NCBI GenBank assembly: GCA_029821515.1
Contig: JALGTD010000046.1
Location: forward strand, 1-8,844
Reading direction: 5' to 3'
Source: Candidatus Zipacnadia bacterium
GTDB taxonomy: Bacteria; Armatimonadota; Zipacnadia; Zipacnadales; Zipacnadaceae
Length of the DNA stretch: 8,844 nucleotides
The notes beneath the pieces were generated by a model, which ran no database searches, was not told the origin of the DNA, and saw only the letters and a program-made list of their open reading frames with translations. Positions 1-7,684 of this stretch are shown in pieces. The position numbers and the translations under genes are program-made. The first letter of the stretch is position 1; each line of letters starts with the position of its first letter.

Positions 1-25
1 ACCTGCTGTTGCTCTTCACTATCCA

Positions 26-922
26 CTAACCACTGTCGTGCAGGGTAATATCAATATCAGACAGGTCTTCATCTTCGCTGGCTGGAGCCAGACTTATCTC
101 CGGCTCGGCGGGGTGGCGCCCCCGGCGAGTCACCAGCAGCGATACCAGCAGCGAAACTACCAGGGCTACCGCAAAGGGAATACCCACCAGCAGCAACCAC
201 TGGGGGCCGACTTGGTTCACCGGGGGCGCTACCGGCTTGGCTGGCCCGGCAGCCGGCTTCTTAACGGCAACGGACACCTGCTGGCCCAGCGGCAGATTGA
301 GCACCACTCCTGCCTCCTGCAAGAAGGCAATGGCCGCGTCGCTGGGTACTGCAAAGCCCACATTCTGCGCCTCCTTGACCACTGCTGTCGCCACACCTAC
401 CACGCGCCCCTGCTCATCAATGACCGGGCCGCCGGAATTGCCCTCATTGAGGGCAGCGTCAATTTGCAGATAGCGCTTGCCCTTCACTTCCCGTTCCAAC
501 GCGCTGACAATTCCTTCAGTAACTGACCCTTCCAGGCCCAGAGGCGCACCCAGCGCCGCTACCCGTATCCCCTGCTTCAGCTCGCTGCTGGCGGCAAAGC
601 GAACCGCCGGCAGGTTTTTCATATCCAGTTTGAGCAGCGCCAGATCGCGGGCCTCATCTGTTCTCGTCACCTTCGCCTCCAGCTCTTCATCATTTGCCAG
701 CACTACGGTGACCTGGGAACTGTCTCCAACCAGATGAGCACTGGTCAAGCCGTGCCCGTCAGGGCTAACAATGAAACCAGCTCCAATCCGCTCACCGCTC
801 TTGATGGTCAGTACGCTTTCTCTGACCTGCTCGATGGCAGCGCTCATATCTCGCGCTGAAGCAATTGACAGACTTGCACCGACCAAAATGATAACAACTA
901 GCCAGCAATACCTGCCGCTCAT
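26..922 (-). CDS. HtrA/DegP-like membrane-anchored trypsin-family serine protease (no PDZ domain)
   Basis: Predicted S1C-type serine endopeptidase of 298 aa acting outside the cytoplasmic membrane. Residues 7-22 form a hydrophobic signal or anchor segment ending in ASA-RD, a plausible signal peptidase site after A23. The trypsin fold follows, with a complete catalytic triad: H63 in TSAHLV, D93 in EARDLALLKL and S163 in GNSGGP. A Pro/Ala/Lys linker (about 222-238) leads to a strong transmembrane helix (242-264), then RRGRH, then an acidic 28-residue tail. By the positive-inside rule the tail is cytoplasmic. There is no PDZ domain, unlike DegP and DegS. Start choice: ATG at 922 has AGGGGG (932-937) 9 nt upstream; an in-frame TTG at 949 would add 9 residues but has no visible ribosome binding site. 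The gene is divergent from the dehydrogenase. The family call is firm; the substrate is unknown. Confidence 0.9.
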   Translation of the reverse strand: MSGRYCWLVVIILVGASLSIASARDMSAAIEQVRESVLTIKSGERIGAGFIVSPDGHGLTSAHLVGDSSQVTVVLANDEELEAKVTRTDEARDLALLKLDMKNLPAVRFAASSELKQGIRVAALGAPLGLEGSVTEGIVSALEREVKGKRYLQIDAALNEGNSGGPVIDEQGRVVGVATAVVKEAQNVGFAVPSDAAIAFLQEAGVVLNLPLGQQVSVAVKKPAAGPAKPVAPPVNQVGPQWLLLVGIPFAVALVVSLLVSLLVTRRGRHPAEPEISLAPASEDEDLSDIDITLHDSG

Positions 923-973
923 AGCGGCCAGCCCCCTTTTCGTCCGCAAGTGCAGTTTAGCTTATGTGCGGCC

Positions 974-994
974 ATCCTATACTAGTATTAGGAT
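974..994. repeat. Imperfect palindrome in the divergent promoter region (possible operator)
   Basis: A perfect 10-bp palindromic core, ATACTAGTAT (979-988), is flanked by complementary 5-bp arms, ATCCT (974-978) and AGGAT (990-994), with one extra T at 989. The site lies between the two divergent genes and overlaps the candidate protease -10 box, a position suited to a regulator binding site. It is AT-rich in G+C-rich surroundings, so it could also simply be promoter melting sequence. Confidence 0.4.
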
Positions 995-1019
995 ACACTC
1001 TTTTTGGTCACTGCGTCAA
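990..1019 (-). promoter_or_regulatory. Candidate sigma-70-type promoter for the protease gene
   Basis: Read on the minus strand, TTGACG (1019-1014) is separated by 18 nt from TATCCT (995-990). These match the -35 and -10 consensus at 5/6 and 4/6 positions. Transcription would begin near 983 and give a leader of about 60 nt before the ATG at 922. The -10 box overlaps the right arm of the palindrome at 974-994. Assigned by motif only. Confidence 0.35.
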
Positions 1020-1043
1020 TGTACCACAGCGGTGCACTGAAGC

Positions 1044-1072
1044 TTGACGGTGGGCACCAGTAGTCTTACCAT
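1044..1072 (+). promoter_or_regulatory. Candidate sigma-70-type promoter for the dehydrogenase and downstream genes
   Basis: TTGACG (1044-1049) and TACCAT (1067-1072) are separated by 17 nt and match the consensus at 5/6 and 4/6 positions. Transcription would begin near 1079, leaving a leader of about 45 nt before the ATG at 1125. If real, this excludes the upstream TTG at 1044 as the dehydrogenase start. It would be the promoter for the whole plus-strand gene run unless internal promoters exist. Assigned by motif only. Confidence 0.35.
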
Positions 1073-1124
1073 CTGCATCAGTAGAAACTACTATCTGGGT
1101 GTCACGGAAGGAGTGCTCACCTAT

Positions 1125-2297
1125 ATGAAGTCTGCCCTTGAGCCTGAGAAATTCGGAGGGAATCCCGTCGAGGTCGTCTCCGGTCAGAATGCCCTAAGAG
1201 AGGTATTTGCCTGTGCCGATAAGCTGAGCTGCCACCGGCTTCTCATTGTATGCGGCGAAAATGTCAGCCAGCTTCCGCAGGTATGTGCCCTGGCCGAGAC
1301 GGCACCGGATGGCTACAAGGTTGAAGTTTTTGCTCAGGTTGAGCCGGACCCGTCCGATCACACCGTAGTCGCCGGCGGCCAGCAGGCGCGCAGCTTCCGG
1401 GCTGACCTCATCGTGGCTATCGGCGGTGGCTCGAGCATAGACGCAGGTAAGGCCATAGCCGCCGAGGCCGCTGCCGAGGGCTGGATATTCAGCCAGGATC
1501 GCACCGACCAGCCTACCAATGTTCCGGATGCCGTGCTACCAATTATCGCCGTACCCACCACCGCAGGGACCGGCTCGGAGGTCACACCCTTTTCAGTGAT
1601 AACGTTCACCGAGATGGAGCGCAAGCTGGCACTCAACCACAAGGCGCTCTATCCGAAGTTTGCCTTGCTTGATCCTACTCTACTCACTACAGTTCCTGCG
1701 CCGGCGCAGGCCGCCGCGGGAATGGATGCGCTGACCCACGCCGTCGAGTCCTATCTAAGCCGCAAGGCCACCGATCGCAGTCAACAGCGTGCCTTGCAGG
1801 CCATTGAGCTGCTCGCCCAGCACTTTCGGACAGCCTATGAAGACCCTGAAGATCTGAAGGCTCAGGCTGGCATGCAGCGGGCGGCGATGGTGGCCGGATT
1901 GGCTTTTTCGGTCAGCCGGCTGGGGATAGTTCACGCCATGGCCCTGCCGCTCTCAGCGCTGTTCGGTGTCCCTCACGGTATTGCCAATGCCATCCTGCTG
2001 CCTTATGGCGTCGAATTTAACCGCCCGGCGGCCACAGGACTACTCGCGAACATTGCCCAAGCGATGGGCGTCTGTAAAGATAGCGATACAGCTCAGGCCG
2101 CCAGTGAGCGCGCCGTGGCGGCTATTCGTCAACTGGCGAAAGACGTGGGCGCGCCCCAGCAAATGCGCGAGGTGGGGGTGGAAGAAGCCGCCATCGAGCG
2201 AATGGCTCAGGATGCTATAGAAAGTGCACATATCAGCCGCAATCCCCGGTCAGTTAATATTGACGATATTATTAGCCTGTACCGCGAGGCCTACTAG
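1125..2297 (+). CDS. Iron-containing (group III) alcohol dehydrogenase family protein
   Basis: Predicted cytoplasmic NAD(P)-dependent, divalent-metal alcohol/aldehyde oxidoreductase of 390 aa, the normal family length. The N-terminal dinucleotide-binding half carries GGGSSID (100-106), and PTTAGTGSEV (144-153) is the second signature. The C-terminal helical half holds the four expected metal ligands: D201 and H205 in GMDALTHAVE, H270 in IVHAMA, and H284 in GVPHGIANAILLP. The family often has a further His four residues after the third ligand (HxMxHP); here it is L274. Start choice: ATG 1125 has GGAAGGAG (1106-1113) 11 nt upstream. The frame stays open to TTG 1044, but that has no ribosome binding site and would add 27 unlike residues. 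The MoxR gene begins 12 nt downstream. The substrate cannot be read from the sequence; a butanol/propanediol-type or related subfamily is possible. Confidence 0.9.
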   Translation: MKSALEPEKFGGNPVEVVSGQNALREVFACADKLSCHRLLIVCGENVSQLPQVCALAETAPDGYKVEVFAQVEPDPSDHTVVAGGQQARSFRADLIVAIGGGSSIDAGKAIAAEAAAEGWIFSQDRTDQPTNVPDAVLPIIAVPTTAGTGSEVTPFSVITFTEMERKLALNHKALYPKFALLDPTLLTTVPAPAQAAAGMDALTHAVESYLSRKATDRSQQRALQAIELLAQHFRTAYEDPEDLKAQAGMQRAAMVAGLAFSVSRLGIVHAMALPLSALFGVPHGIANAILLPYGVEFNRPAATGLLANIAQAMGVCKDSDTAQAASERAVAAIRQLAKDVGAPQQMREVGVEEAAIERMAQDAIESAHISRNPRSVNIDDIISLYREAY

Positions 2298-2309
2298 AGC
2301 CAAAAGGCG

Positions 2310-3290
2310 ATGAGATCAATGGCGAAGCTGGAGTTCAGCCAGGCCACTGAAGCGTTGATTGACAATATTGAGACAGTGATCATCGGTAAGAGGGAGACGG
2401 TTGAGCTAGCGGTGGCGACATTGCTTGCGGGCGGGCATATGCTCATCGAAGACGTCCCCGGAGTCGGCAAGACGATGCTGGCCCGCTCTCTCGCCAAGTC
2501 GCTGGACTGTAGCTTCAAGCGGATTCAATTCACGCCCGATCTGCTGCCGGCAGACATAACTGGCGTGTCGATCTTCGACCGCGCTGCCGAGTCGTTCAAG
2601 TTCCGGCCCGGCCCCATTTTTGCCAATATCGTCCTGGCTGACGAGATTAATCGGGCCACTCCCAAGTCGCAGGCAGCGCTGTTGGAATGCATGGAGGAAT
2701 TCCAGGTAACTGTGGATGGGATAACCCACCAGCTCCCCGAACCCTTTTTCGTGATGGCTACCGAAAACCTGGTCGAGTACGAGGGCACCTACCGGCTGCC
2801 GGAGGCTCAACTCGATCGCTTTCTGGCCTGCGTTAACCTGGGCTATCCCCGCGCAGCCGACGAGATTAAGATACTGGGTGAGCAAGCCGTTCAGCACCCC
2901 ATTGAACTGGTCGAGCCGGTGCTCTCACCTGACCAGCTCGTGGAGCTGCAACGCAGGGTTCGCCAGGTCCACCTCGATGACAGCCTCAAGCAGTACATAG
3001 TGCAATTGACTCGCGCGACCCGACAGCATCCGGCGGTTGAGCTGGGGGCCAGTCCCCGGGGCAGTATCGCCCTGATGAGGCTGAGTCAGGCGCTGGCGGC
3101 GGTGCGCCAGCGTAATTACGTCATCCCCGACGACATCAAGTACATAACACCGGCCGCCCTGAGGCATCGAATTATCCTGTTGTCCGATGTGGCCTTCCAG
3201 GGTACTGATGCCCGCGACATCATTGACGAAATCCTGGTGGATGTCGCTGTGCCTGCTGATAGCAAAGAAGACAGCTATGAGACTGCATAA
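2310..3290 (+). CDS. MoxR-family AAA+ ATPase
   Basis: 326-aa cytoplasmic AAA+ ATPase of the MoxR group, thought to act as a chaperone that remodels or matures VWA-type partner proteins. Visible motifs are Walker A DVPGVGKT (48-55), Walker B IVLADEIN (107-114), sensor 1 ATEN (150-153, with the usual following Pro replaced by Leu), the family signature EYEGTYRLPEAQLDRF (156-171) including the arginine-finger region, and sensor 2 in GASPRGS (246-252, R250). The C-terminal lid is helical. Length is typical. Start: ATG 2310 has AAAAGG only 2 nt upstream; an ATG at 2319 gives that site an 11-nt spacing, so the true start may be three codons later. The 3' end overlaps the DUF58 gene by 14 nt, so the DUF58 protein is the likely partner. 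Confidence 0.93.
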   Translation: MRSMAKLEFSQATEALIDNIETVIIGKRETVELAVATLLAGGHMLIEDVPGVGKTMLARSLAKSLDCSFKRIQFTPDLLPADITGVSIFDRAAESFKFRPGPIFANIVLADEINRATPKSQAALLECMEEFQVTVDGITHQLPEPFFVMATENLVEYEGTYRLPEAQLDRFLACVNLGYPRAADEIKILGEQAVQHPIELVEPVLSPDQLVELQRRVRQVHLDDSLKQYIVQLTRATRQHPAVELGASPRGSIALMRLSQALAAVRQRNYVIPDDIKYITPAALRHRIILLSDVAFQGTDARDIIDEILVDVAVPADSKEDSYETA

Positions 3291-4515
3291 GTGGCACATG
3301 ATAATCTGGGGCAGTCTGTTTCTGCTAACCGTCGGCCTCGTGCTACACGTCTACCAGCTTTTCTATATGGCGGCAGCGTGGGGGCTGGTGGTTCCGCTTG
3401 GTTATCTGCTGGCACGGCTTAATGTCAGAAACCTGGAGGTAGCTCGCTCTCTACCCCATCACACAGCAGCCGGCGAGCCCATCGCAGTTATACTTGCAGT
3501 GCACAATCGGGGCCGAGGGCGGCGTTTTCTGTTCACCATCGAAGACATACTGCCCGAAGGCCTGACGGTCGCCGGGCAGCCCGGTCAACTTGTCACTGAC
3601 CTGGCCCCCGGCGCTACTCGCGTGCTTGGCTACCAGCTCCTCCCCGAGCGCCGGGGAGTATACCAGCTTTGCGAAATCCAGCTCTCAGCCCCTGACCTGC
3701 TGGGGATGTATGAGTTATCCCGCCGCCTGCAGCAGTCCCAGGAACTAATTGTCTACCCTAAGCCAATATCACTGCCGCCTATCTGGACGCCAACCGCTGC
3801 CAGGGGCGCAGGCCGGACCGCGGCACGCCGCAAAAGCCACCAGGGCACTGATCTGTACGGAGTGCGCGAGTATGTACCGGGCGACGACCTGCGTCACATT
3901 CACTGGAAGGTCAGCGCTCACGCTAATCAACTGGTGATAACCGAGCGTGAGGAGCAGCGTAGTCTCGCCGCTACTGTCATACTGGACCTCTCCGGCACCG
4001 TGCATGTTGGCGAGGGCAACCACAGCACGTTGGAGTACGGTGTGACCCTGGCGGCCAGCCTCCTGGTGCAGGCACTAGCTCAACATACTCCGACGCAACT
4101 GATTGCTGAGGGCGAACAGGACTTCACTATGCCCTTTGCAGGAGCTGGTGCAGCCAAACATGATTTCCTGGAGGCGCTGGCTCGCGCTCAAGCTAACGAC
4201 ACTCTGGACCTTCTGGATGTTGCCCAGCGGCACCAATCACAGTTGACCGCTGCCGGTTCAGTAGCTGTCATCACGCCTCAGATTGGGACGAAGATGCTCA
4301 AGCTGGCAGCAGCCCTGCGTTCGTGGGGCAATGCAGTGAGCTGGTTTGTGCTGGCGGCGCCGACGTTCGACTATGCAACAGCCCCACACAAATCTGTTCA
4401 ATCCTACGATAATTTCGTACAGGCTCTGCGCCGTGGCGGCTGTCAGGCCTATCTAATCCGTGGCGATGTTGAGCTGGCCGCCAATTTTCGGAGGTGGCAG
4501 CGTGCAGCAGTCTGA
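3277..4515 (+). CDS. DUF58 domain membrane protein (VWA-like)
   Basis: 412-aa membrane protein. Two N-terminal hydrophobic segments (about 8-27 and 31-48) are followed by a beta-rich region (about 60-160) that resembles the domain preceding DUF58 in family members. The DUF58 signature is TDLYGVREYVPGDDLRHIHW (191-210). A VWA-like start, ILDLSGT (235-241), follows, with D237, S239 and T241 in a partial MIDAS-like pattern. The family is known for neighbouring MoxR and transglutaminase genes; its exact biochemistry is poorly defined. Start choice: ATG 3277 gives a sensible membrane N-terminus and a purine-rich AAAGAAG just upstream. The longer frame from 3187 would only re-read MoxR coding sequence. 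It overlaps MoxR by 14 nt and the transglutaminase gene by 14 nt. Confidence 0.9.
   Translation: MRLHKWHMIIWGSLFLLTVGLVLHVYQLFYMAAAWGLVVPLGYLLARLNVRNLEVARSLPHHTAAGEPIAVILAVHNRGRGRRFLFTIEDILPEGLTVAGQPGQLVTDLAPGATRVLGYQLLPERRGVYQLCEIQLSAPDLLGMYELSRRLQQSQELIVYPKPISLPPIWTPTAARGAGRTAARRKSHQGTDLYGVREYVPGDDLRHIHWKVSAHANQLVITEREEQRSLAATVILDLSGTVHVGEGNHSTLEYGVTLAASLLVQALAQHTPTQLIAEGEQDFTMPFAGAGAAKHDFLEALARAQANDTLDLLDVAQRHQSQLTAAGSVAVITPQIGTKMLKLAAALRSWGNAVSWFVLAAPTFDYATAPHKSVQSYDNFVQALRRGGCQAYLIRGDVELAANFRRWQRAAV
4490..4494 (+). promoter_or_regulatory. Ribosome binding site that fixes the transglutaminase start
   Basis: GGAGG lies inside the end of the DUF58 gene, 7 nt upstream of GTG 4502. The frame is open upstream to GTG 4460 and ATG 4466, but neither has a comparable site, so the GTG at 4502 is preferred. 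Confidence 0.7.
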
Positions 4516-6559
4516 GCAGCGGGACAATCTGAGCCTCATACCCCTGTTCGCCGGGCTATTTGTGGCTTGCATCGCCGCCGCCGCTGCCATCAGCGCCACC
4601 GTATATGCACCCGAGTACGAACTGGCTCTGTACCTGACCATAACAGCCGGCCTGCTGAGCAGCTTTCTGAGCAGAACAAAGAATATCAGGGTTAGCTTCC
4701 TGGGCCTGGTGATCATCGTCGGGGCATTGTGCGCCTTCGTGATTCGCTGGGCCGACCTGCCTTTGGTTCACCTGCTGTACCCCATCGAAGCAATCAGCGA
4801 CTCCAATACCGCACTGGCTGCCTTGATTGCCTGGGGCATGGCTGGTCTGTGCTTTATGCAGAGCCGCCGCGAGCAGATCATACTGTGCCTGGTATCCGGC
4901 TTAGCCATTTTCGGGCTGATGGCCCCCGTAAACCTGGATACCGTCATCCTGATATTGTTCACTATCTACCTGTTCGGCGCCACTTACACATTTGGGTACG
5001 AGAATCTGCTCGCTACTTATTACACCCGTGCCCGGCAGGCCCGAGCGGGGATCCGCCCCGCCTGGAGCCAGCTTGTTCCGACTGTTGTACTGCTGCTGGC
5101 AGTCACGCTGGCGGCAATGGGTACTGGGCGCGCATTATATGAGGTCTCACCTAACATCTACGGCCAGGCCAGGCGGCTGCCAATGCGCTGGTCACGGCTC
5201 AATCCCGCTAACTACGCTGTGGCGCTGGGCAGGCTGTGGGTCGGCGGGGGACAGGCGCATCTGAGCAAGGAAGTGGTTATGACCGTCAAGTCCCAGCAGC
5301 CAGCGCTGTGGCGCGGTCAGGTGTTCGACACCTACGATGGCCAATCATGGTACATCCAACAAACTGCCATCACTCACGTACCCCCCGACCCTGATGGTAG
5401 CTGCCGCTTAGCCGCCAGTGATTCCCTGGCCGGCCCCCCCCTGGAACAGACCTTCACCCTGCGCCAGATGGCCTCAGTGACCATATACGCAGCTCCGCAT
5501 CCGGCAGTCGTCTACCCTGCACAACGGCCCTTTCTCGACCAACAGCCGTACAGCATTGGCCAGCAAAGAGCGGGAGCGATCCTGGTGGCACCGTTTCTGC
5601 CGCAGGGTAGCTCCTATCAGGTCGTCTCCATCGTGCCCGATTTCTCTGCCGAGCAGTTGCGCTCCGCCGGCACCACCTACCCCGGCCAGCAGTTTACGGA
5701 GCGCTACATCCAGCAGGTTCCGGTAAGTGTAGAAGGCGAAATAGCCGAGTTGGTCGCTGAGATTACAACAGGAGCCCAAACGCCGTACGATAAAGTGGCG
5801 CAGATAAGGGACTTCCTGGAAGGAGAGTATCTGTACACCAAATCGCCGCCCCTGACGCCTCCGGGTACAGATTCGACTGTCTACTTCCTGAAAATTAGCA
5901 AGCGGGCCGACTGCCGGCTATTTGCCAGCGCTATGGCGATGATGTGCCGGCTGGCCGGCGTGCCCGCCCGAGTTGCTACCGGCTATGCCACCGGGGAATA
6001 TGACCCAAGCCAGAGCCTGTATCTGGTGCGCGGCGAAGATGCTCACGCCTGGACCGAGGTCTACTTTCCCGGCTATGGCTGGGTGCCCTTCGATGTGCAA
6101 GCTCCCGCCCGACTGAAAGACCAGACGTTCTTTTCTCTGCTGAGTCATGGTCATCTGCGTCTGGGCATCGGAAGGTTCCTGCGGGGGAGCGCATTTGCCC
6201 TGGGCGGGCTGGCGGTGGTGGCACTACTCTGCGTTTTGCTTGTAGACTTTAGTCGTCTCCGCAGTTGGTGGGCAGCTTCACGCACGCCGCGCGGACCCTG
6301 GACTGGGCTAGAGCACCAGTGGCGGCGCTTCTACCAGAAAGTATTGCGGCGCAGCGACCGGCAGCCCCAGCCCGGCCATACCCCCGCCGAGCTGCTTGGC
6401 GCAGCGCTGAGTCAAGGACTGCTTCCTGAGGCCGTTGCCGCGGCCACCAGTCAGGCGACCGAAGACCTGTACGAGCTGCGTTACTCGCCGCGACCGGCCA
6501 CCACCTCTCAGATTGATAAGCTTCGCCGCCGCTGGATACACTTGCGCAAGAGGATATAA
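4502..6559 (+). CDS. Membrane transglutaminase-like (TgpA-type) protein with DUF4129-like C-terminus
   Basis: 685-aa protein with about seven N-terminal transmembrane helices (roughly 12-34, 40-57, 63-83, 101-119, 125-141, 144-161, 190-208). A large extracytoplasmic region holds a papain-like transglutaminase core: C471 in ADCRLFASAMAMMCRLAGVPAR (469-490), H515 in EDAHAWTEVYFPG, and D531 in GWVPFD. A further helix (about 563-581) is followed by a cytoplasmic Arg-rich DUF4129-like tail containing HTPAEL and YELRYSP. The Cys-His-Asp triad is intact, so cysteine hydrolase or transamidase activity at the cell surface is plausible; the substrate is unknown. The residue before the catalytic Cys context is Ala where Gly is common. 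Start: GTG 4502, supported by GGAGG at 4490-4494. It completes the MoxR-DUF58-transglutaminase module. Confidence 0.9.
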   Translation: MQQSEQRDNLSLIPLFAGLFVACIAAAAAISATVYAPEYELALYLTITAGLLSSFLSRTKNIRVSFLGLVIIVGALCAFVIRWADLPLVHLLYPIEAISDSNTALAALIAWGMAGLCFMQSRREQIILCLVSGLAIFGLMAPVNLDTVILILFTIYLFGATYTFGYENLLATYYTRARQARAGIRPAWSQLVPTVVLLLAVTLAAMGTGRALYEVSPNIYGQARRLPMRWSRLNPANYAVALGRLWVGGGQAHLSKEVVMTVKSQQPALWRGQVFDTYDGQSWYIQQTAITHVPPDPDGSCRLAASDSLAGPPLEQTFTLRQMASVTIYAAPHPAVVYPAQRPFLDQQPYSIGQQRAGAILVAPFLPQGSSYQVVSIVPDFSAEQLRSAGTTYPGQQFTERYIQQVPVSVEGEIAELVAEITTGAQTPYDKVAQIRDFLEGEYLYTKSPPLTPPGTDSTVYFLKISKRADCRLFASAMAMMCRLAGVPARVATGYATGEYDPSQSLYLVRGEDAHAWTEVYFPGYGWVPFDVQAPARLKDQTFFSLLSHGHLRLGIGRFLRGSAFALGGLAVVALLCVLLVDFSRLRSWWAASRTPRGPWTGLEHQWRRFYQKVLRRSDRQPQPGHTPAELLGAALSQGLLPEAVAAATSQATEDLYELRYSPRPATTSQIDKLRRRWIHLRKRI

Positions 6560-6616
6560 CCACAGCGCAGCGAAGGTAACCAGGCTTATCCATTGCTACA
6601 CCCATCAGGCGACCCT

Positions 6617-7684
6617 ATGGCCTCCAATGACTTACAACTGGACACCAGCGCCCAGGTCACGCTGCTGTATGGTGACAGTGAAATACTCAAGCAGCGCGCC
6701 ACCAATGCTATCATTGATGCTCGCCTGGAGCCCGAACAGCGCGAAAACAGCCTGTCTCTGCTGGCCGCGGGCGAGCATGACCCTAACCAGCTCGCTGCCG
6801 AAATAGGCAGCCGTTCCCTGCTGGCCAGCGAGCGCATAATAGTCCTCAAGCGTGTTGATGACTTGAATGCTGACGATCAGCGCCTGCTGGCGGCGGCACT
6901 CCAGCGGCTTCCTGACACTACCGCCGTAGTTATGACCTGCGCCGAGACCGGCAGTGGCAGAAAGCCCAAAGTAGTCAGGGACATTGCCGAAGCCACCAAG
7001 CAGGCCGGCCAGGCAGTGCACATAGCTTCTCCTCGGAAGCGCGACCTGCCACCGTGGATAACCGCAGAAGCCAAGCGGTGCGGCAAGGAAATCACACGGC
7101 AAGCCGTCCAGTTGCTGCAAGAGCTTACCGACGATGACGTGGATATGCTGGTCGGTGAGATTGAGAAAGTGGCTACATACATCGGCGAGCGCGACCGAAT
7201 TGAGCAGGCCGACGTGGAAGCAGTCGGCTTCAGTAACCAGCAGGGAAATATCTGGAATATGATGGATGCCATCGGCAACCGACAGCCAACGAAGGCGCTG
7301 GGGGAGCTGGAACAGATACTACCATCAGGAACGGTCCACGGCGAAGCTCTCGGCCTGCTAGGGATGATTAGCCGTCAACTGCGGCTCATCTGGCAGACAC
7401 GCGTGGCTGCCCGGGCAGGCTACCGGCTCGACCGAGCCACCGATCTGCCCAAAGAGCTTACCGCCAACTTTCCAGCCAAGCATAACGTCGCTAGCGTTGT
7501 TGGGAGTCAGCAGTGGCTGGGGAAGAAGATGATCGCTCAGGCCAGGAAATTTGATGACGGGCAGATAGCTCGAGCCCTGGACAGAGTCCATCAGACCGAT
7601 GTGGCTCTGAAGGGCCAGGCCGACCGGACAATTGATGAGCGCACTGCCCTGGAAGCCCTGATCGTGGAGCTGTGTAAGCTGTGA
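6617..7684 (+). CDS. holA: DNA polymerase III subunit delta (clamp-loader)
   Basis: 355-aa cytoplasmic clamp-loader subunit that opens the beta sliding clamp during DNA loading; E. coli HolA is 343 aa. The N-terminus has the family opening VTLLYGDSEILKQRAT (14-29) and lacks a functional Walker A, as expected for delta. It continues with the RSLLASERIIVLKRVDDL segment of domain I, the LPPWITAEAKRCG region of domain II, then ELTDDDVDMLVGEIEKVATY, and the GNIWNMMDAIGNR and GMISRQLRLIW helices of the C-terminal collar domain. Start: ATG 6617 with AGG 7 nt upstream; a TTG at 6593 would add 8 residues. It begins 57 nt after the transglutaminase gene with no terminator between, and overlaps the next small gene by 4 nt. 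Confidence 0.92.
   Translation: MASNDLQLDTSAQVTLLYGDSEILKQRATNAIIDARLEPEQRENSLSLLAAGEHDPNQLAAEIGSRSLLASERIIVLKRVDDLNADDQRLLAAALQRLPDTTAVVMTCAETGSGRKPKVVRDIAEATKQAGQAVHIASPRKRDLPPWITAEAKRCGKEITRQAVQLLQELTDDDVDMLVGEIEKVATYIGERDRIEQADVEAVGFSNQQGNIWNMMDAIGNRQPTKALGELEQILPSGTVHGEALGLLGMISRQLRLIWQTRVAARAGYRLDRATDLPKELTANFPAKHNVASVVGSQQWLGKKMIAQARKFDDGQIARALDRVHQTDVALKGQADRTIDERTALEALIVELCKL

Larger units (their letters stand above)
923..1124. other. Divergent intergenic region
   Basis: About 200 bp between the protease and dehydrogenase start codons. It holds the two candidate promoters, the palindrome and the ribosome binding sites of both genes. No RNA gene or further open frame is supported here. 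Confidence 0.6.

Noticed and set aside
38..526. 162-codon plus-strand frame opposite the protease gene
   Set aside because: It lies wholly antisense to a protease with a complete catalytic triad. Its product is rich in Gln, Arg and His with no recognisable domain, as expected for a shadow frame.
2406..2897. 163-codon minus-strand frame opposite the MoxR gene
   Set aside because: It overlaps the Walker A, Walker B and sensor 1 coding sequence of MoxR and shows no domain of its own.
3187..3276. 30-residue N-terminal extension of the DUF58 protein
   Set aside because: This stretch is fully coding for the MoxR C-terminus in another frame. ATG 3277 gives a normal membrane-protein start.
4460..4501. 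14-residue N-terminal extension of the transglutaminase
   Set aside because: GTG 4502 has a GGAGG site 7 nt upstream, whereas the upstream GTG 4460 and ATG 4466 lack one.
6560..6616. Possible terminator or RNA gene between the transglutaminase and holA
   Set aside because: I see no GC-rich hairpin followed by a T run, and the gap is too short for a recognisable structured RNA.
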